Assembly (NCBI GenBank): GCA_025642075.2
Contig: JAODUO010001327.1
Location: forward strand, 10,001 to 74,000
Length of the DNA stretch: 64,000 nucleotides
Source of the DNA: Ridgeia piscesae
Lineage: Eukaryota > Annelida > Polychaeta > Sabellida > Siboglinidae
Reading direction: 5' to 3'
Position 1 is the first letter of the stretch, and each line of letters starts with the position of its first letter. The notes below the pieces were generated by a model. The model did no database searches. It worked only from the letters and a program-made list of their open reading frames with translations, and had not been told where the DNA came from. This document shows, piece by piece, positions 1-11,421 of this stretch. Both the position numbers and the translations under genes were made by a program.

Positions 1-84
1 ACGGTTTTTTATTTAGACAATTAACATAGGAGTACTAAAAATACCAGCTGGATGGTTAAAGCTGGACTCTCTCTCTTGTTACTT

Positions 85-154
<70 letters not shown>

Positions 155-520
155 TTTGTACTTAAATCACCTCACAAATATAAATCTAACAATATATAAT
201 AATTCAATAGTCAATCTGTGTGGAACACTAAAAGCTTACCTTTATATTTTTTCACTGTAAAAAAGAAAAGAAAACGCATAAGTACATTTGATTCAAATTA
301 TTGCGCATATACAGGTGATATCAAATGAATGATTATAACAGAACTTGTACGTGGCCTACACAAAATATAGATATCACACTAGCACGTTGCTGATCCAATG
401 ATAGAGAACATTATTACGATGATAAGTGGAGATATGGCAGATACAATCAGTATACTGATACATGAACATGCAAACGCATACATACACAACTGTATAATAA
501 AAGGGAAACATTGCTGACCA
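1..520. other. Presumed intron with GT/AT microsatellite
   Basis: AT-rich sequence with a (GT)n(AT)n tract at about 85-150. No exon matching the module pattern is visible. It is presumed to be intron of the minus-strand gene, since that gene is unfinished at 1,328. Confidence 0.5.
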
Positions 521-1265
521 AGTTGGTAGGTGAGTGACTGAGTGAGTGAGTGAGTGAGGGTGGGTGGGTGGGTGAGTGAGTGAGTGGGTGGGTGAGTGAG
601 TGAGTGGGTGGGTGAGTGAGTGAGTGAGTGAGTGGGTGAGTGAGTGAGTGAGTGAGTGAGTGAGTGAGTGAGTGACTGAGTGAGTGGGTGGGTGGGTAGG
701 TGAGTGGGTGGGTGGGTGGGTGTGGGTGGTGGGTGAGTGGGTGAGTGGGTGAGTGGGTGAGTGGGTGAGTGGGTGAGTGGGTGAGTGGGTGAGTGGGTGA
801 GTGGGTGAGTGGTGAGTGGGTGAGTGGGTGGGTGGGGGTGGGGGGGGTGGGTAAGTGGGTGAGTGGGTGAGTGGGTGAGTGGGTGAGTGGGTGAGTGGAT
901 ATGTGAGTGTGCATGTATTTATACTTGGATGTGTATATGTGTGTATCCACGTGGGGTGGGTGGGTAGGTGAGTAAGTGGGTGGTTGGGTGGTTTGGTGGA
1001 TAGGTGAGTGAGTGAATTAGTGAGTGGGTGAGTGGGTGAGTGGGTGAGTGTGAGTGGGGAGTGGGTGAGTGGGTGAGTGAGTGGGTGAGTGGGTGAGTGT
1101 GTGAGTGGGTGAGTGGGTGAGTGGGTGAGTGGGTGGTTGGGTGGGTGGGTGGGTGGGTGAGTCTGTATGTGAATGGGTGAGTGGATATGTGAGTGTGCAT
1201 GTATTTATACTTGGATGTGTATATGTGTGTCCACGTGTGTAGTGCGTATGCGTGCGTGAGTGTGT
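520..1265. repeat. GTGA/GGGT tetranucleotide array with an internal duplication
   Basis: Imperfect tetramers of gtga and gggt run over about 740 bp. G-rich blocks near 700-730 and 825-850 have four or more G-runs and could form G-quadruplexes on the plus strand. A 60-bp non-repeat segment (ggatatgtgagtgtgcatgt...) occurs twice, at about 889-950 and 1,169-1,233, so the array includes a roughly 280-bp tandem duplication. The threonine, histidine and proline-rich reading frames here are artefacts. Confidence 0.9.
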
Positions 1266-1327
1266 CCTTGCGTGCGCACCTAGCTAATGTATATCACACA
1301 AAGATCTAATGATATTATGAAACTGAC

Positions 1328-1443
1328 CTATGTCAGCACATCGATCGGAATATTGCTTCGTCGGTCCATTCCACATGTCCTTGATTTCTTGAGTGCATTC
1401 AGACCCGACAGAATCCAGACACGTCTTCACTGTTATAACGTTC
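1328..1443 (-). CDS. Module 8 exon B, last exon in the window
   Basis: The acceptor is atgccacatgacag and the donor ATAG|GTCAGT. The exon is 116 nt, phase 2 in and phase 1 out. It encodes ENVITVKTCLDSVGSECTQE... ending ...SDRCADI. Because it ends in phase 1, like every other B exon, at least one more exon must follow to the left. The remaining 1.3 kb of window shows only simple repeats and no further exon. Confidence 0.84.
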
Positions 1444-2024
1444 CTGTCATGTGGCATTGGATTAGCGATCTCATACGTTTGATGATATAAAAAACTAAAA
1501 GCAGCATAATAATTTTTTATGGAAACTGCCCGTGCTACCGTCCATTTCCAGGCTGTTACATTCATAATTCTTATGAGCTCTCATACGAAGAAAAGTATTC
1601 ATTATCACCAACTTATACCAACTTGGATCCTTACCAACTTGGGCTCTTAAAAGGAATGCACTTCCTACCAAAGCAATCAGTCAACCCATTTATGATACTT
1701 CCCAAAACATTACAAATATTATCCAACGATTGTATGATTCAGTAGATGTACAATGGGCATATGGCAACATCTCACTAAGCACTGTTGTGGCAATAGATGT
1801 CTGCAAATAGATGAACAGTGCCTGATTTCTAAACAACGAGTTGGCCTGGCAATATTGTGTTAACTTCAACTAGAATGTGTAGATAAGGAGGTGATCAATA
1901 CAAATGTGGGTAAAGTCGGCTATGAAAACACTTGCGATAAGTTGTCTGTGACTTGTAAAACGCTTTTGAATTGTAGCGTTAATTGACCTAAACGTGTTTT
2001 GTTGAATTAATCGTGAATACTTAC
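1444..2024. other. Intron between module 8 exons A and B
   Basis: Ordinary AT-rich intron sequence. I see no repeat array or embedded gene. Confidence 0.7.
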
Positions 2025-2118
2025 TCGCAGAAAGAAACAAGTGTTTCTTTATTTAGTCTCAAGACGTTAACGTCATCCATCACTTTCACTCCGCAGTCTT
2101 GCAGCTTCTGGGCACAAG
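2025..2118 (-). CDS. Module 8 exon A
   Basis: The acceptor is cttctttggcag and the donor GA|GTAAGT. The exon is 94 nt, phase 1 in and phase 2 out. It encodes SCAQKLQDCGVKVMDDVN... ending ...LVSFC. The terminal Cys follows Phe rather than Leu or Ile. Confidence 0.84.
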
Positions 2119-2526
2119 CTGCCAAAGAAGAAAAGTAATTGTCAAAGATATGATCACCAAATAGTTTGTTTATGTCACAAAATAAATGCATGCACTGTAC
2201 CGAGGATCATCTCTGAGAAAATATGTGAGACTTGGGCGATTGCATATATTCAACTTCATATCTTCAAACGTTTGCATAACAAATCTTGTCAACAATCTGA
2301 TGAATGAACATAACAAATATCTTTGCATGAAGATCATAATATATCAGGTGCACCTGTTTTAATAAGTTTTCTGTAGGCTAAATTATGTTATGAGATTAAC
2401 TATGCAAAGACGACATCCACGCAAAATTATTTTACTTCAACATGTTTACTCTATAATTAAGAACAATGTATAAATACAAGATATTGTACTTTGACTGAAA
2501 TATCAACTTTAGATACAATAACTCAC

Positions 2527-2642
2527 ACTTGTACTGACACCCCTTCTGGGCTTGTGTTATCGTCGCCTTGTAAGAATCGGTGTAGTTGTCAGGGCACACG
2601 CCACGCATGCCCTCAAAGCATGCCTTTATGGCTTCCGTCTCG
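2527..2642 (-). CDS. Module 7 exon B
   Basis: The acceptor is gatgacatgtttcag and the donor AAGT|GTGAGT. The exon is 116 nt, phase 2 in and phase 1 out. It encodes ETEAIKACFEGMRGVCPDNY... ending ...QKGCQYK. It has a possible N-glycosylation site (NYT) and the C-x7-C-P motif. Confidence 0.85.
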
Positions 2643-2717
2643 CTGAAACATGTCATCCACGTTGTGTTTCTTAAGTAAGCATGTGGTATTATATAACGCG
2701 GATATCCAGTCTGTCAT

Positions 2718-2953
2718 TCCAGTTTTAGGCCTGTTCATAGCACGTTGTACATTATTACAGTCTTCAGACCTGCTAAAAGCACTTTACACATTATTCCAGT
2801 CGTTAGACCTACTCAAAGCACGTTACAAATTATTCCAGTTCTTAAACCTACTCAAAGCATTTTACACATTATTCCAGTTCTTAAACCTACTTAAAGCATT
2901 TTACACCTTATTCTAATCTTTAGATCTGCTAAAGTCAATTTACACATTATTCC
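2718..2953. repeat. 39-bp minisatellite, about 6 diverged copies
   Basis: The unit begins acattattccagtcgttaga and ends gcacgttac. Copies differ at several positions, so this is an older array than the large ones. It lies in the intron between exon B of module 7 and exon A of module 7. A 13-residue repeat in one plus-strand frame is a by-product of the unit being a multiple of three. Confidence 0.85.
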
Positions 2954-3295
2954 CTGCAATCCTTTCAATGGAAGACCATGTTGATTTACCAGAGAAACTT
3001 CCAGCCACGCTGCTGTGTGACAATAACTTATATTAGATTAAACATCTAAGCACAATGTTGCTACCGTTCAGGCGAGAGTGCGGCGCTTGTGAAGTTAATG
3101 TTGGAAAAAGGAGAGACTTCGTCGAAACATATTAAAGACTCGTGCACAGTGCATTGCTGGGTGTGCCCAGGCTACATCTGGTCCGTTCTGCCAGCGAAAC
3201 TTCACGTGTTTTGACACCTGTGCTGACAATGAATGGCACTAGTGTACGTGAGATCTGTCTACACTGATCTGTTGAAATGGTTATCATATACTCAC

Positions 3296-3392
3296 TCGCA
3301 AAGTTTTCCTAGTCCACCCGCGCCGATGTCTTTCCCTTTCAAAAAGATTCTCCGGATTTCTCCGTTACACGCGTCAACCTTCTTCACACACG
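3296..3392 (-). CDS. Module 7 exon A
   Basis: The acceptor is gattgtgcctttcag and the donor GA|GTGAGT. The exon is 97 nt, phase 1 in and phase 2 out. It encodes PCVKKVDACNGEIRRIFL... ending ...LGKLC. It has the same length as the A exons of modules 5 and 6 but is clearly divergent in sequence, so it is an older copy. Confidence 0.85.
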
Positions 3393-3455
3393 CTGAAAGG
3401 CACAATCATAATCATCATAAAACTCAAATATCGGATACTATGTATAACGATCAGG

Positions 3456-3457
<2 letters not shown>

Positions 3458-3506
<49 letters not shown>

Positions 3507-3862
3507 GCACGCATATAAGGCACACGCACACGCACACGCACACGCACACGCACACGCACACGCACACGCACACGCACACGCACACACACGACACCACACG
3601 ACACCACACGCACACGCACACGCACACGCACACGCACACGCACACGCACACGCACACGCACACGCACACGCACACGCACACGCACACGCACACGCACACG
3701 CACACGCACACGCACACGCACACGCACACGCACACGCACACGCACACACACACAGCACACGCACGCACACGCACACGCACCACGCACACGCACACGCACA
3801 CGCACACGCACACGCACACGCACACGCACACGCGCACGACACACACACACACACACACACAT
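3458..3862. repeat. AT tract followed by (CACACG)n hexamer array
   Basis: (AT)n at 3,458-3,505 is followed by about 310 bp of cacacg hexamers with short interruptions (acgacaccac near 3,590-3,605; a cgcaccacgc break near 3,775), then (CA)n to 3,862. The alternating purine-pyrimidine sequence is a strong Z-DNA candidate. The same hexamer recurs at 15,795-16,080 in another intron of the same gene, in the opposite orientation. Confidence 0.92.
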
Positions 3863-3903
3863 CTCATATGGGTGTTACAGCATGCGGCCTTGTTAGTACT
3901 CAC

Positions 3904-4022
3904 GGTTTAGGGCGCACTGTTGTCTTAACACTTTATGCAGGGTATCTCGCTGAATGTTGATGTCAGTGCTAGAGCATTTTGAATGTGCCTCATCCAGACA
4001 TCTGCGAATCTGGTCTTCTTTC
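3904..4022 (-). CDS. Module 6 exon B
   Basis: The acceptor is catgttgccaacag and the donor AACC|GTGAGT. The exon is 119 nt, phase 2 in and phase 1 out. It encodes KEDQIRRCLDEAHSKCSSTD... ending ...RQQCALN. A CA tract followed by the CACACG array starts about 40 bp beyond the donor, and a second CA array lies about 100 bp upstream of the acceptor. The exon is therefore bracketed by dinucleotide repeats. Confidence 0.87.
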
Positions 4023-4079
4023 CTGTTGGCAACATGATACCGAGTGTACTTTCACTGTTAAGCAACGATGCCGTAACAT

Positions 4080-4113
4080 AGCAAGCAAGCAGGCAGGCAG
4101 GCACGCACGCACG

Positions 4114-4177
<64 letters not shown>

Positions 4178-4530
4178 CACACATACACACACACACACAA
4201 TACACACACATCACTACACACATCACTACACATCACACACACAGACACACATATACATACACACTCACACTCTCTCGCTCACTCACTCACGCACTCACTC
4301 ACACATTCACTCACTAACATATTCACTTACTCAATCATTCACTCACTCACTCTCTCACTCACTCACTCACTCACTCACTCACTCACTCACTCACTCACTC
4401 ACTCACTCACCCACTCACTCACCCACCCACCCACCTACTCAATCATTAACTCATGCACGCACGCACGCGCACACACACAAATTACAAACATACACACAGA
4501 AACACACACACACGCGCGCGCGCTCACACA
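4080..4530. repeat. CA and CACT simple repeats
   Basis: (CA)n at about 4,114-4,176 is followed by CA-rich degenerate sequence, then (ACTC)n at about 4,265-4,440 and CA/CG tracts to 4,530. It fills most of the intron between module 6 exons A and B. Confidence 0.9.
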
Positions 4531-4559
4531 CTTTTATATGCTAACCACCGTGTAGTTAT

Positions 4560-4730
4560 TACTCACCCGCAAATGGCCTCCATTCTATCCGAGTTGTAGC
4601 CTTCGCCACTCATGAAAGCCTTTCCCACTTCTCCCATACACTGCTCCAACTTCTTGGAACACGCTGAAACGTAACAGACACGTGCAGCAATTACAGATGT
4701 GGTCACATATCGTAACATATCAGCCGAATG
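4560..4730 (-). repeat. Duplicated exon-plus-intron segment, copy 1
   Basis: This segment, containing module 6 exon A and 67 bp of its upstream intron, matches 6,385-6,555. Identity stops abruptly after gccgaatg at the right end. It is direct evidence for recent module duplication. Confidence 0.9.
4567..4663 (-). CDS. Module 6 exon A
   Basis: The acceptor is ctgttacgtttcag and the donor GG|GTGAGT. The exon is 97 nt, phase 1 in and phase 2 out. It encodes CSKKLEQCMGEVGKAFMS... ending ...MEAIC. It is the partner of the exon at 6,392-6,488. The intron just upstream, plus strand 4,664-4,730, is almost identical to 6,489-6,555. Confidence 0.87.
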
Positions 4731-4967
4731 GAGTAGAGTTAATTAGTGCTACACTGTGTAACATAACACGTCTCTCAATACTATGTGTGATACAAGGCCG
4801 GTGTAGAAAGCCGACGGATAAATATGACTGTGCCTTTAAAAGAGAAAATCACCATGCTACGCCTCCTGGTGTTTTCTCGTAGACTCGTAAGTCCCCAGCG
4901 AGAAATAATGTTCGGATGACCTCCAACCTACAGAATAGGGCCTTGTCGTTTCGTTATGAGCACTCAC

Positions 4968-5086
4968 CCGAATAGTCACAGCTTTGTGTTATCCATTCTT
5001 GGAGCTTAGCTTTCTGAAGGTTAATGTACTCGCTTGGACATTCTGAATGTGCCTCATCCAGACACTCGCGAATCTGATCTTTCTTC
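4968..5086 (-). CDS. Module 5 exon B
   Basis: The acceptor is catcttgtcaacag and the donor TCGG|GTGAGT. The exon is 119 nt, phase 2 in and phase 1 out. It encodes EKKDQIRECLDEAHSECPSE... ending ...TQSCDYS. Its first half is nearly the same as module 6 exon B (DQIRxCLDEAHSxC), but the second half is strongly diverged. This gives a mosaic conservation pattern within one exon. Confidence 0.87.
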
Positions 5087-5394
5087 CTGTTGACAAGATG
5101 CAACAGAATGTAGTTTAATATTTAACAGACGTGACAAATCAAAACAGCCTAAGATACAAGGATGTAACTTGTTTATTGGAAATGCAACCCCGCCTACGAT
5201 GAGCAGGAGATAAGACTAGTGAGTTCGTTTTTCCGATCAACAATACAGGTTCATGCAACTTAATTACATGCAATATAAGGATGACATCGAACCTCACGTA
5301 CGCGCGCACACTCACAAACACACACACATATATGCACGCGCGCACGCAAACACAAACACAAAACCCCTCAAGCATGCATTCACGTGCACGTGAC

Positions 5395-6300
5395 ACATGC
5401 CGCCGCCATTGGCGACCGGAGGGGGGCAAGGGGGGGCAGTCCCCCCCCCCCCCGAAAAATCAAAAATTTCAAAAAATTACATGGAAAATACAAAATGAAT
5501 AAAATAACATAAACATTTTTCAACAGTTCATTCAGTTAGAGCAGGTCATTACACTTGGAACAGGAATTGGAGCCGTGGGGTTCTCTTCCGAAATTGTCAA
5601 TGACCCTGTTCATTAGCTCGGTCTTCTGGCTGTTCACTTTGTTGCGGTGGACACTTAGCATGCAGAGGCCGGACAGACGTGTATCACTCATCGTTGATCT
5701 TAACCAGTTCTTCATCCTGCGCAGTGTGCTGAAGTACCTTTCCACTGTACATGATGTTGCAGGCAGAGTCAGTGCGATGAGGATAGCCTTGCGCACAGCA
5801 GGGAACATAGTGGTCTGCTTCACCAGCTCGATCATACCCAGAGAGTTGTCATCCAGTGGCTTAATGCTTATACCACGTTAGAGCTTCTTCTACAAGGTTG
5901 TCAATGCCATACATTTCCTTGACAGATGAAACGATGTGCTTGAATTCATCTCTTTCTGTTTGCTGCATTTCTCGCGGATGTAGTGCGAAAATGTGAAAAT
6001 ATGGCGTGTTGCTTTCACCAAAGCGACTTTCCAGAGACTGGATCAAGGAATCCATGTACGGGACATAGATGGTGCGGCGATAATACTCCTCAATGGACCC
6101 TCCCATATTCGGCCGGTGGACCTGGCGTGCGCATCGCCGAGGCATAGTCAAGTCTAGGCCGTGCATGGTTAAACTGGCCGTGTTTTTAGAAAACTGGCCG
6201 TGCAAAACACGGCTGCACGGCTCGCTGGCTAAACCTCTGATTCAGGATAACATTGCCCCCCTGCTTTTTTTTCTGCGGACGCCCATGGCCGCCGCCCACA
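5395..6300 (-). pseudogene. hAT-family transposase fragment (decayed DNA transposon)
   Basis: Minus-strand reading from about 6,205 to 5,536 gives two adjacent pieces of a hAT transposase C-terminus. The second contains CTVERYFSTLRRMKNWLRS and LSGLCMLSVHR, the hAT dimerisation region as seen in ZMYM1-like and zinc-finger BED-type proteins. The first carries PYMDSLIQSLESRF. They are separated by a stop and frame change near 5,840-5,863. The flanks look like element ends: gccattggcgaccggag near 5,403 and the reverse complement of a similar sequence, gccatgggcgtccgcag, near 6,275-6,291, which would be about 17-bp imperfect terminal inverted repeats. It sits inside the intron between module 5 exons A and B. 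I could not identify a target-site duplication. Confidence 0.8.
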
Positions 6301-6384
6301 TACATGCACACACGCACACACGCGCGCGCGCACGCACGCACACAAACAACGCAAGCTCGCACACTGTATCGACTGCCTAGTTAC

Positions 6385-6555
6385 TACTCACTCGCAAATG
6401 GCCTCCGTTCTACCCGAACTATAGCCTTCGCCACTCATGAAAGCCTTGCCCACTTCTCCCATACAATCCTCCAACTTCTTGGAACACGCTGAAACGTAAC
6501 AGACACGTGCAGCAATTACAGATGTGGTCACATATCGTAACATGTCAGCCGAATG
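6385..6555 (-). repeat. Duplicated exon-plus-intron segment, copy 2
   Basis: Partner of 4,560-4,730, carrying module 5 exon A. The intron part has a single a/g difference over 67 bp. Confidence 0.9.
6392..6488 (-). CDS. Module 5 exon A (recent duplicate of module 6 exon A)
   Basis: The acceptor is ctgttacgtttcag and the donor GA|GTGAGT. The exon is 97 nt, phase 1 in and phase 2 out. It encodes CSKKLEDCMGEVGKAFMS... ending ...TEAIC. It differs from the exon at 4,567-4,663 at 9 of 97 positions by my count, while the adjoining 67 nt of intron differ at only one. Most of the exon changes alter the amino acid (D/Q, S/N, G/D, T/M and the residue at the exon junction). Confidence 0.87.
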
Positions 6556-6761
6556 CAGCAAAATGAGTTAATGTCATACGGTGAAACAATAATATATAAT
6601 TTCACCATGATTACGTACACTTTAAAGTCTGTTACAGATAGTCGTCAACAAATGCGGTCGTATCTACAACAACGGAGAGAATTGCTTGAAACTGAGCTTA
6701 GGCTTATACTGGCACATGTAGCAAATGCTGAGAGCTAAATGTACAAGAAAGATTAACTCAC

Positions 6762-6874
6762 GTATGTAGTCGCATCCTTGTTGGACGTAAGTTGTAACGA
6801 CTGCGTCATACTGAGCTGCGTAATCTTTACAGGAATCAGACTTGTCGAAGCATTCAGCCAGTCTGTCCTTCACG
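6762..6874 (-). CDS. Module 4 exon B
   Basis: The acceptor is ttatccccactgcag and the donor ATAC|GTGAGT. The exon is 113 nt, phase 2 in and phase 1 out. It encodes VKDRLAECFDKSDSCKDYAA... ending ...QQGCDYI. It is separated from exon A by a 4.5-kb intron that is mostly the 51-bp array. The CC left by exon A plus the first C here gives Pro, keeping the frame. Confidence 0.85.
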
Positions 6875-7440
6875 CTGCAGTGGGGATAAGGTCAGGTAAA
6901 CACACAAGGTGACTTTGTTTAATAATTCAAGTCTCAAATTGTTTTTAACAGTTTACTTGTGAAGCTAATAGGCTGAAGGGAGATTGAAATAGTCACGTCA
7001 TTCTTATTTATTTAAATTATTTGGAACCCGGAATGTATTAAATTTTGGTTGTTTATTGTGTGTAGTTTTATCATGATTGTAACTACACTGCTCCTCCGTC
7101 TGTTGTTCATGTCGCCTGCTCCAACGGTCAGCTGTGTGCTGGACTGGACTGGACAGTCGCCACTCAACGCATAGACCCATACTCGTAGGGCAATAAGGCA
7201 CGCACGTCTCTTCTTGCACCATACTGTGTGTGTTTACGATATTTTGCCTTTTTTGTTCATCCGATCCCAACGACTCGACGAGTTACGTATTCTTTCACAT
7301 ACGGACGTAAACTGCCACAGCAGAAACCTCAGTTGTTAGTTTTACAGGTTTTCACCCAATGAAACTCGTCTGGTAAGTGAACCACTATGTAGATAAGTTG
7401 TAATAGTTGAATTGTTTACGCAGTTCAGTAATTGTGACTA
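6875..7440. other. Unique intron sequence beside the 51-bp array
   Basis: AT-rich, no exon pattern seen. The array begins around 7,441 with a divergent first unit. Confidence 0.6.
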
Positions 7441-10400
7441 TGAATACACTTACGGATTACAAGAAGGAGGGAGACAGTTGTATGTGGTCTTAAGTATACA
7501 CTTACGGACTACAGCATGGAGGACACATTTGTATGTGGTCTTAAGTATACACTTACGGACTACAACATGGAGGACACATTTGTATGTGGTCTTAAGTATA
7601 CACTTACGGACTACAACATGGAGGACACAGTTGTATGTGGTCTTAAGTATACACTTACGGACTACAACATGGAGGACACAGTTGTATGTGGTCTTAAGTA
7701 CACACTTACGGACTACAACATGGAGGACCCATTTTTTGTGGTCTTAAGTATACACTTACGGACTACAACATGGAGGACACAGTTGTATGTGGTCTTAAGT
7801 ACACACTTACGGACTACAACATGGAGGACCATTGTATGTGGTCTTAAGTATACACTTACGGACTACAACATGGAGGACACATTTGTATGTGGTCTTAAGT
7901 ATACACTTACGGACTACAACATGGAGGACACAGTTGTATGTGGTCTTAAGTACACACTTACGGACCACAACATGGAGGACACAGTTGTATGTGGTCTTAA
8001 GTACACACTTACGGACTACAACATGGAGGACACAGTTGTATGTGGTCTTAAGTAACACTTACGGACTACAACATGGAGGACACAGTTGTATGTGGTCTTA
8101 AGTACACACTTACGGACTACAACATGGAGGACACAGTTGTATGTGGTCTTAAGTACACACTTACGGACTACAACATGGAGGACACAGTTGTATGTGGTCT
8201 TAAGTATACACTTACGGACTACAACATGGAGGACACAGTTGTATGTGGTCTTAAGTACACACTTACGGACTACAACATGGAGGACCCAGTTGTATGTGGT
8301 CTTAAGTACACACTTACGGACTACAACATGGAGGACCCAGTTGTATGTGGTCTTAAGTATACACTTACGGACTACAACATGGAGGACACAGTTGTATGTG
8401 GTCTTAAGTATACACTTACGGACTACAACATGGAGGACACAGTTGTATGTGGTCTTAAGTATACACTTACGGACTACAACATGGAGGATACAGTTGTATG
8501 TGGTCTTAAGTATACACTTACGGACTACAACATGGAGGACACAGTTGTATGTGGTCTTAAGTATACACTTACGGACCACAACATGGAGGACACAGTTGTA
8601 TGTGGTCTTAAGTATACACTTACGGACCACAACATGGAGGACACAGTTGTATGTGGTCTTAAGTATACACTTACGGACTACAACATGGAGGACACAGTTG
8701 TATGTGGTCTTAAGTATACACTTACGGACTACAACATGGAGGACACAGTTGTATGTGGTCTTAAGTATACACTTACGGACTACAACATGGAGGACACAGT
8801 TGTATGTGGTCTTAAGTATACACTTACGGACTACAACATGGAGGACACAGTTGTATGTGGTCTTAAGTATACACTTACGGACTACAACATGGAGGACACA
8901 GTTGTATGTGGTCTTAAGTATACACTTACGGACTACAACATGGAGGACACAGTTGTATGTGGTCTTAAGTATACACTTACGGACTACAACATGGAGGACA
9001 CAGTTGTATGTGGTCTTAAGTATACACTTACGGACTACAACATGGAGGACACAGTTGTATGTGGTCTTAAGTATACACTTACGGACTACAACATGGAGGA
9101 CACAGTTGTATGTGGTCTTAAGTATACACTTACGGACTACAACATGGAGGACATAGTTGTATGTGGTCTTAAGTATACACTTACGGACTACAACATGGAG
9201 GACACAGTTGTATGTGGTCTTAAGTATACACTTACGGACTACAACATGGAGGACACAGTTGTATGTGGTCTTAAGTATACACTTACGGACTACAACATGG
9301 AGGACAAGTTGTATGTGGTCTTAAGTATACACTTACGGACTACAACATGGAGGACACAGTTGTATGTGGTCTTAAGTATACACTTACGGACTACAACATG
9401 GAGGACACAGTTGTATGTGGTCTTAAGTATACACTTACGGACTACAACATGGAGGACACAGTTGTATGTGGTCTTAAGTATACACTTACGGACTACAACA
9501 TGGAGGACACAGTTGTATGTGGTCTTAAGTATACACTTACGGACTACAACACGGAGGACACAGTTGTATGTGGTCTTAAGTATACACTTACGGACTACAA
9601 CATGGAGGACACAGTTGTATGTGGTCTTAAGTATACACTTACGGACTACAACATGGAGGACCACAGTTGTATGTGGTCTTAAGTATACACTTACGGACTA
9701 CAACATGGAGGACACAGTTGTATGTGGTCTTAAGTATACACTTACGGACTACAACATGGAGGACACAGTTGTATGTGGTCTTAAGTATACACTTACGGAC
9801 TACAACATGGAGGACACAGTTGTATGTGGTCTTAAGTATACACTTACGGACTACAACATGGAGGACACAGTTGTATGTGGTCTTAAGTATACACTTACGG
9901 ACTACAACATGGAGGACACAGTTGTATGTGGTCTTAAGTATACACTTACGGACCTACAACATGGAGGACACAGTTGTATGTGGTCTTAAGTATACACTTA
10001 CGGACTACAACATGGAGGACACAGTTGTATGTGGTCTTAAGTATACACTTACGGACTACAACATGGAGGACACAGTTGTATGTGGTCTTAAGTATACACT
10101 TACGGACTACAACATGGAGGACACAGTTGTATGTGGTCTTAAGTATACACTTACGGACTACAACATGGAGGACACAGTTGTATGTGGTCTTAAGTATACA
10201 CTTACGGACTACAACATGGAGGACACAGTTGTATGTGGTCTTAAGTATACACTTACGGACTACAACATGGAGGACACAGTTGTATGTTGTCTTAAGTATA
10301 CACTTACGGACTACAACATGGAGGACACAGTTGTATGTGGTCTTAAGTATACACTTACGGACTACAACATGGAGGACACAGTTGTATGTGGTCTTAAGTA

Positions 10401-11007
10401 TACACTTACGGACTACAACATGGAGGACACAGTTGTATGTGGTCTTAAGTATACACTTACGGACTACAACATGGAGGACACAGTTGTATGTGGTCTTAAG
10501 TATACACTTACGGACTACAACATGGAGGACACAGTTGTATGTGGTCTTAAGTATACACTTACGGACTACAACATGGAGGACACAGTTGTATGTGGTCTTA
10601 AGTATACACTTACGGACTACAACATGGAGGACACAGTTGTATGTGGTCTTAAGTATACACTTACGGACTACAACATGGAGGACACAGTTGTATGTGGTCT
10701 TAAGTATACACTTACGGACTACAACATGGAGGACCCAGTTGTATGTGGTCTTAAGTATACACTTACGGACTACAACATGGAGGACACAGTTGTATGTGGT
10801 CTTAAGTATACACTTACGGACTACAACATGGAGGACACAGTTGTATGTGGTCTTAAGTATACACTTACGGACTACAACATGGAGGACACAGTTGTATGTG
10901 GTCTTAAGTATACACTTACGGACTACAACATGGAGGACACAGTTGTATGTGGTCTTAAGTATACACTTACGGACTACAACATGGAGGACACAGTTGTATG
11001 TGGTCTG
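7441..11007. repeat. 51-bp minisatellite, about 70 copies
   Basis: The unit starts gtatacacttacggactaca and ends gtggtcttaa. Copies are nearly identical over 3.5 kb, with more variants in the first 1.2 kb (7,441-8,640) than in the rest. As 51 is a multiple of three, it produces open frames of hundreds of codons in several frames that alternate at one-base indels. These are not genes. In the sense direction of the host gene each unit contains CCGTAAGTG, a near-consensus 5' splice site. The array fills most of the intron between module 4 exons A and B. Confidence 0.97.
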
Positions 11008-11032
11008 TAATTACTGGAAAACATACTTAAAT

Positions 11033-11035
<3 letters not shown>

Positions 11036-11100
<65 letters not shown>

Positions 11101-11102
11101 AT
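11036..11102. repeat. AT microsatellite with symmetric ends
   Basis: (AT)n bordered by attataata on the left and tattataat on the right, so the whole tract is a perfect palindrome. It follows about 30 bp after the end of the 51-bp array. Confidence 0.9.
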
Positions 11103-11421
11103 AGAATGCGGTCTGTAGTTCGAACTTCGTGGTGCGGTAACATGTCAATGGTTGGTTAATAATCACGTCATAACATGCCATACGAAAAATTACGAGCTTA
11201 ACGAGTTCAATCCCCACCGGCCACTGTACAAAATGGGTATTAGCATCAATTTGAATGAACGCACGATTTACACACTAGAAGGCACCACCATAACAATTTA
11301 TTTTCCCCGGTCTTAATACGCATTAAGACCAACTAGAAGAGTCACAGGGCCATCGGTGTAAGTTATGTCACATGGACAGAAAGTAACTTGTAACACAGAG
11401 ACGATATTTATGTGTACTCAC
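11103..11421. other. Unique intron sequence, possible SINE remnant
   Basis: No exon. The string gagttcaatccccaccgg (about 11,201-11,218) resembles a Pol III B box in the plus orientation, but I see no convincing A box upstream. Confidence 0.3.

Noticed and set aside
5400..5460. Poly-G/poly-C patch as a regulatory or quadruplex element
   Set aside because: The pattern is better explained as the terminal part of the hAT element, since similar G-run and C-run ends occur at 19.2 and 20.85 kb.
8073..11010. Plus-strand frames of 300-640 codons with a 17-residue repeat (TVVCGLKYTLTDYNMED)
   Set aside because: Attractive as a repeat protein, but the frame changes with every one-base indel. It is antisense to the module gene and within its intron, and no splice or start context is evident.
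11195..11222. tRNA gene or SINE from gagttcaatcccc
   Set aside because: B-box-like only. No A box or cloverleaf could be formed from the sequence upstream.
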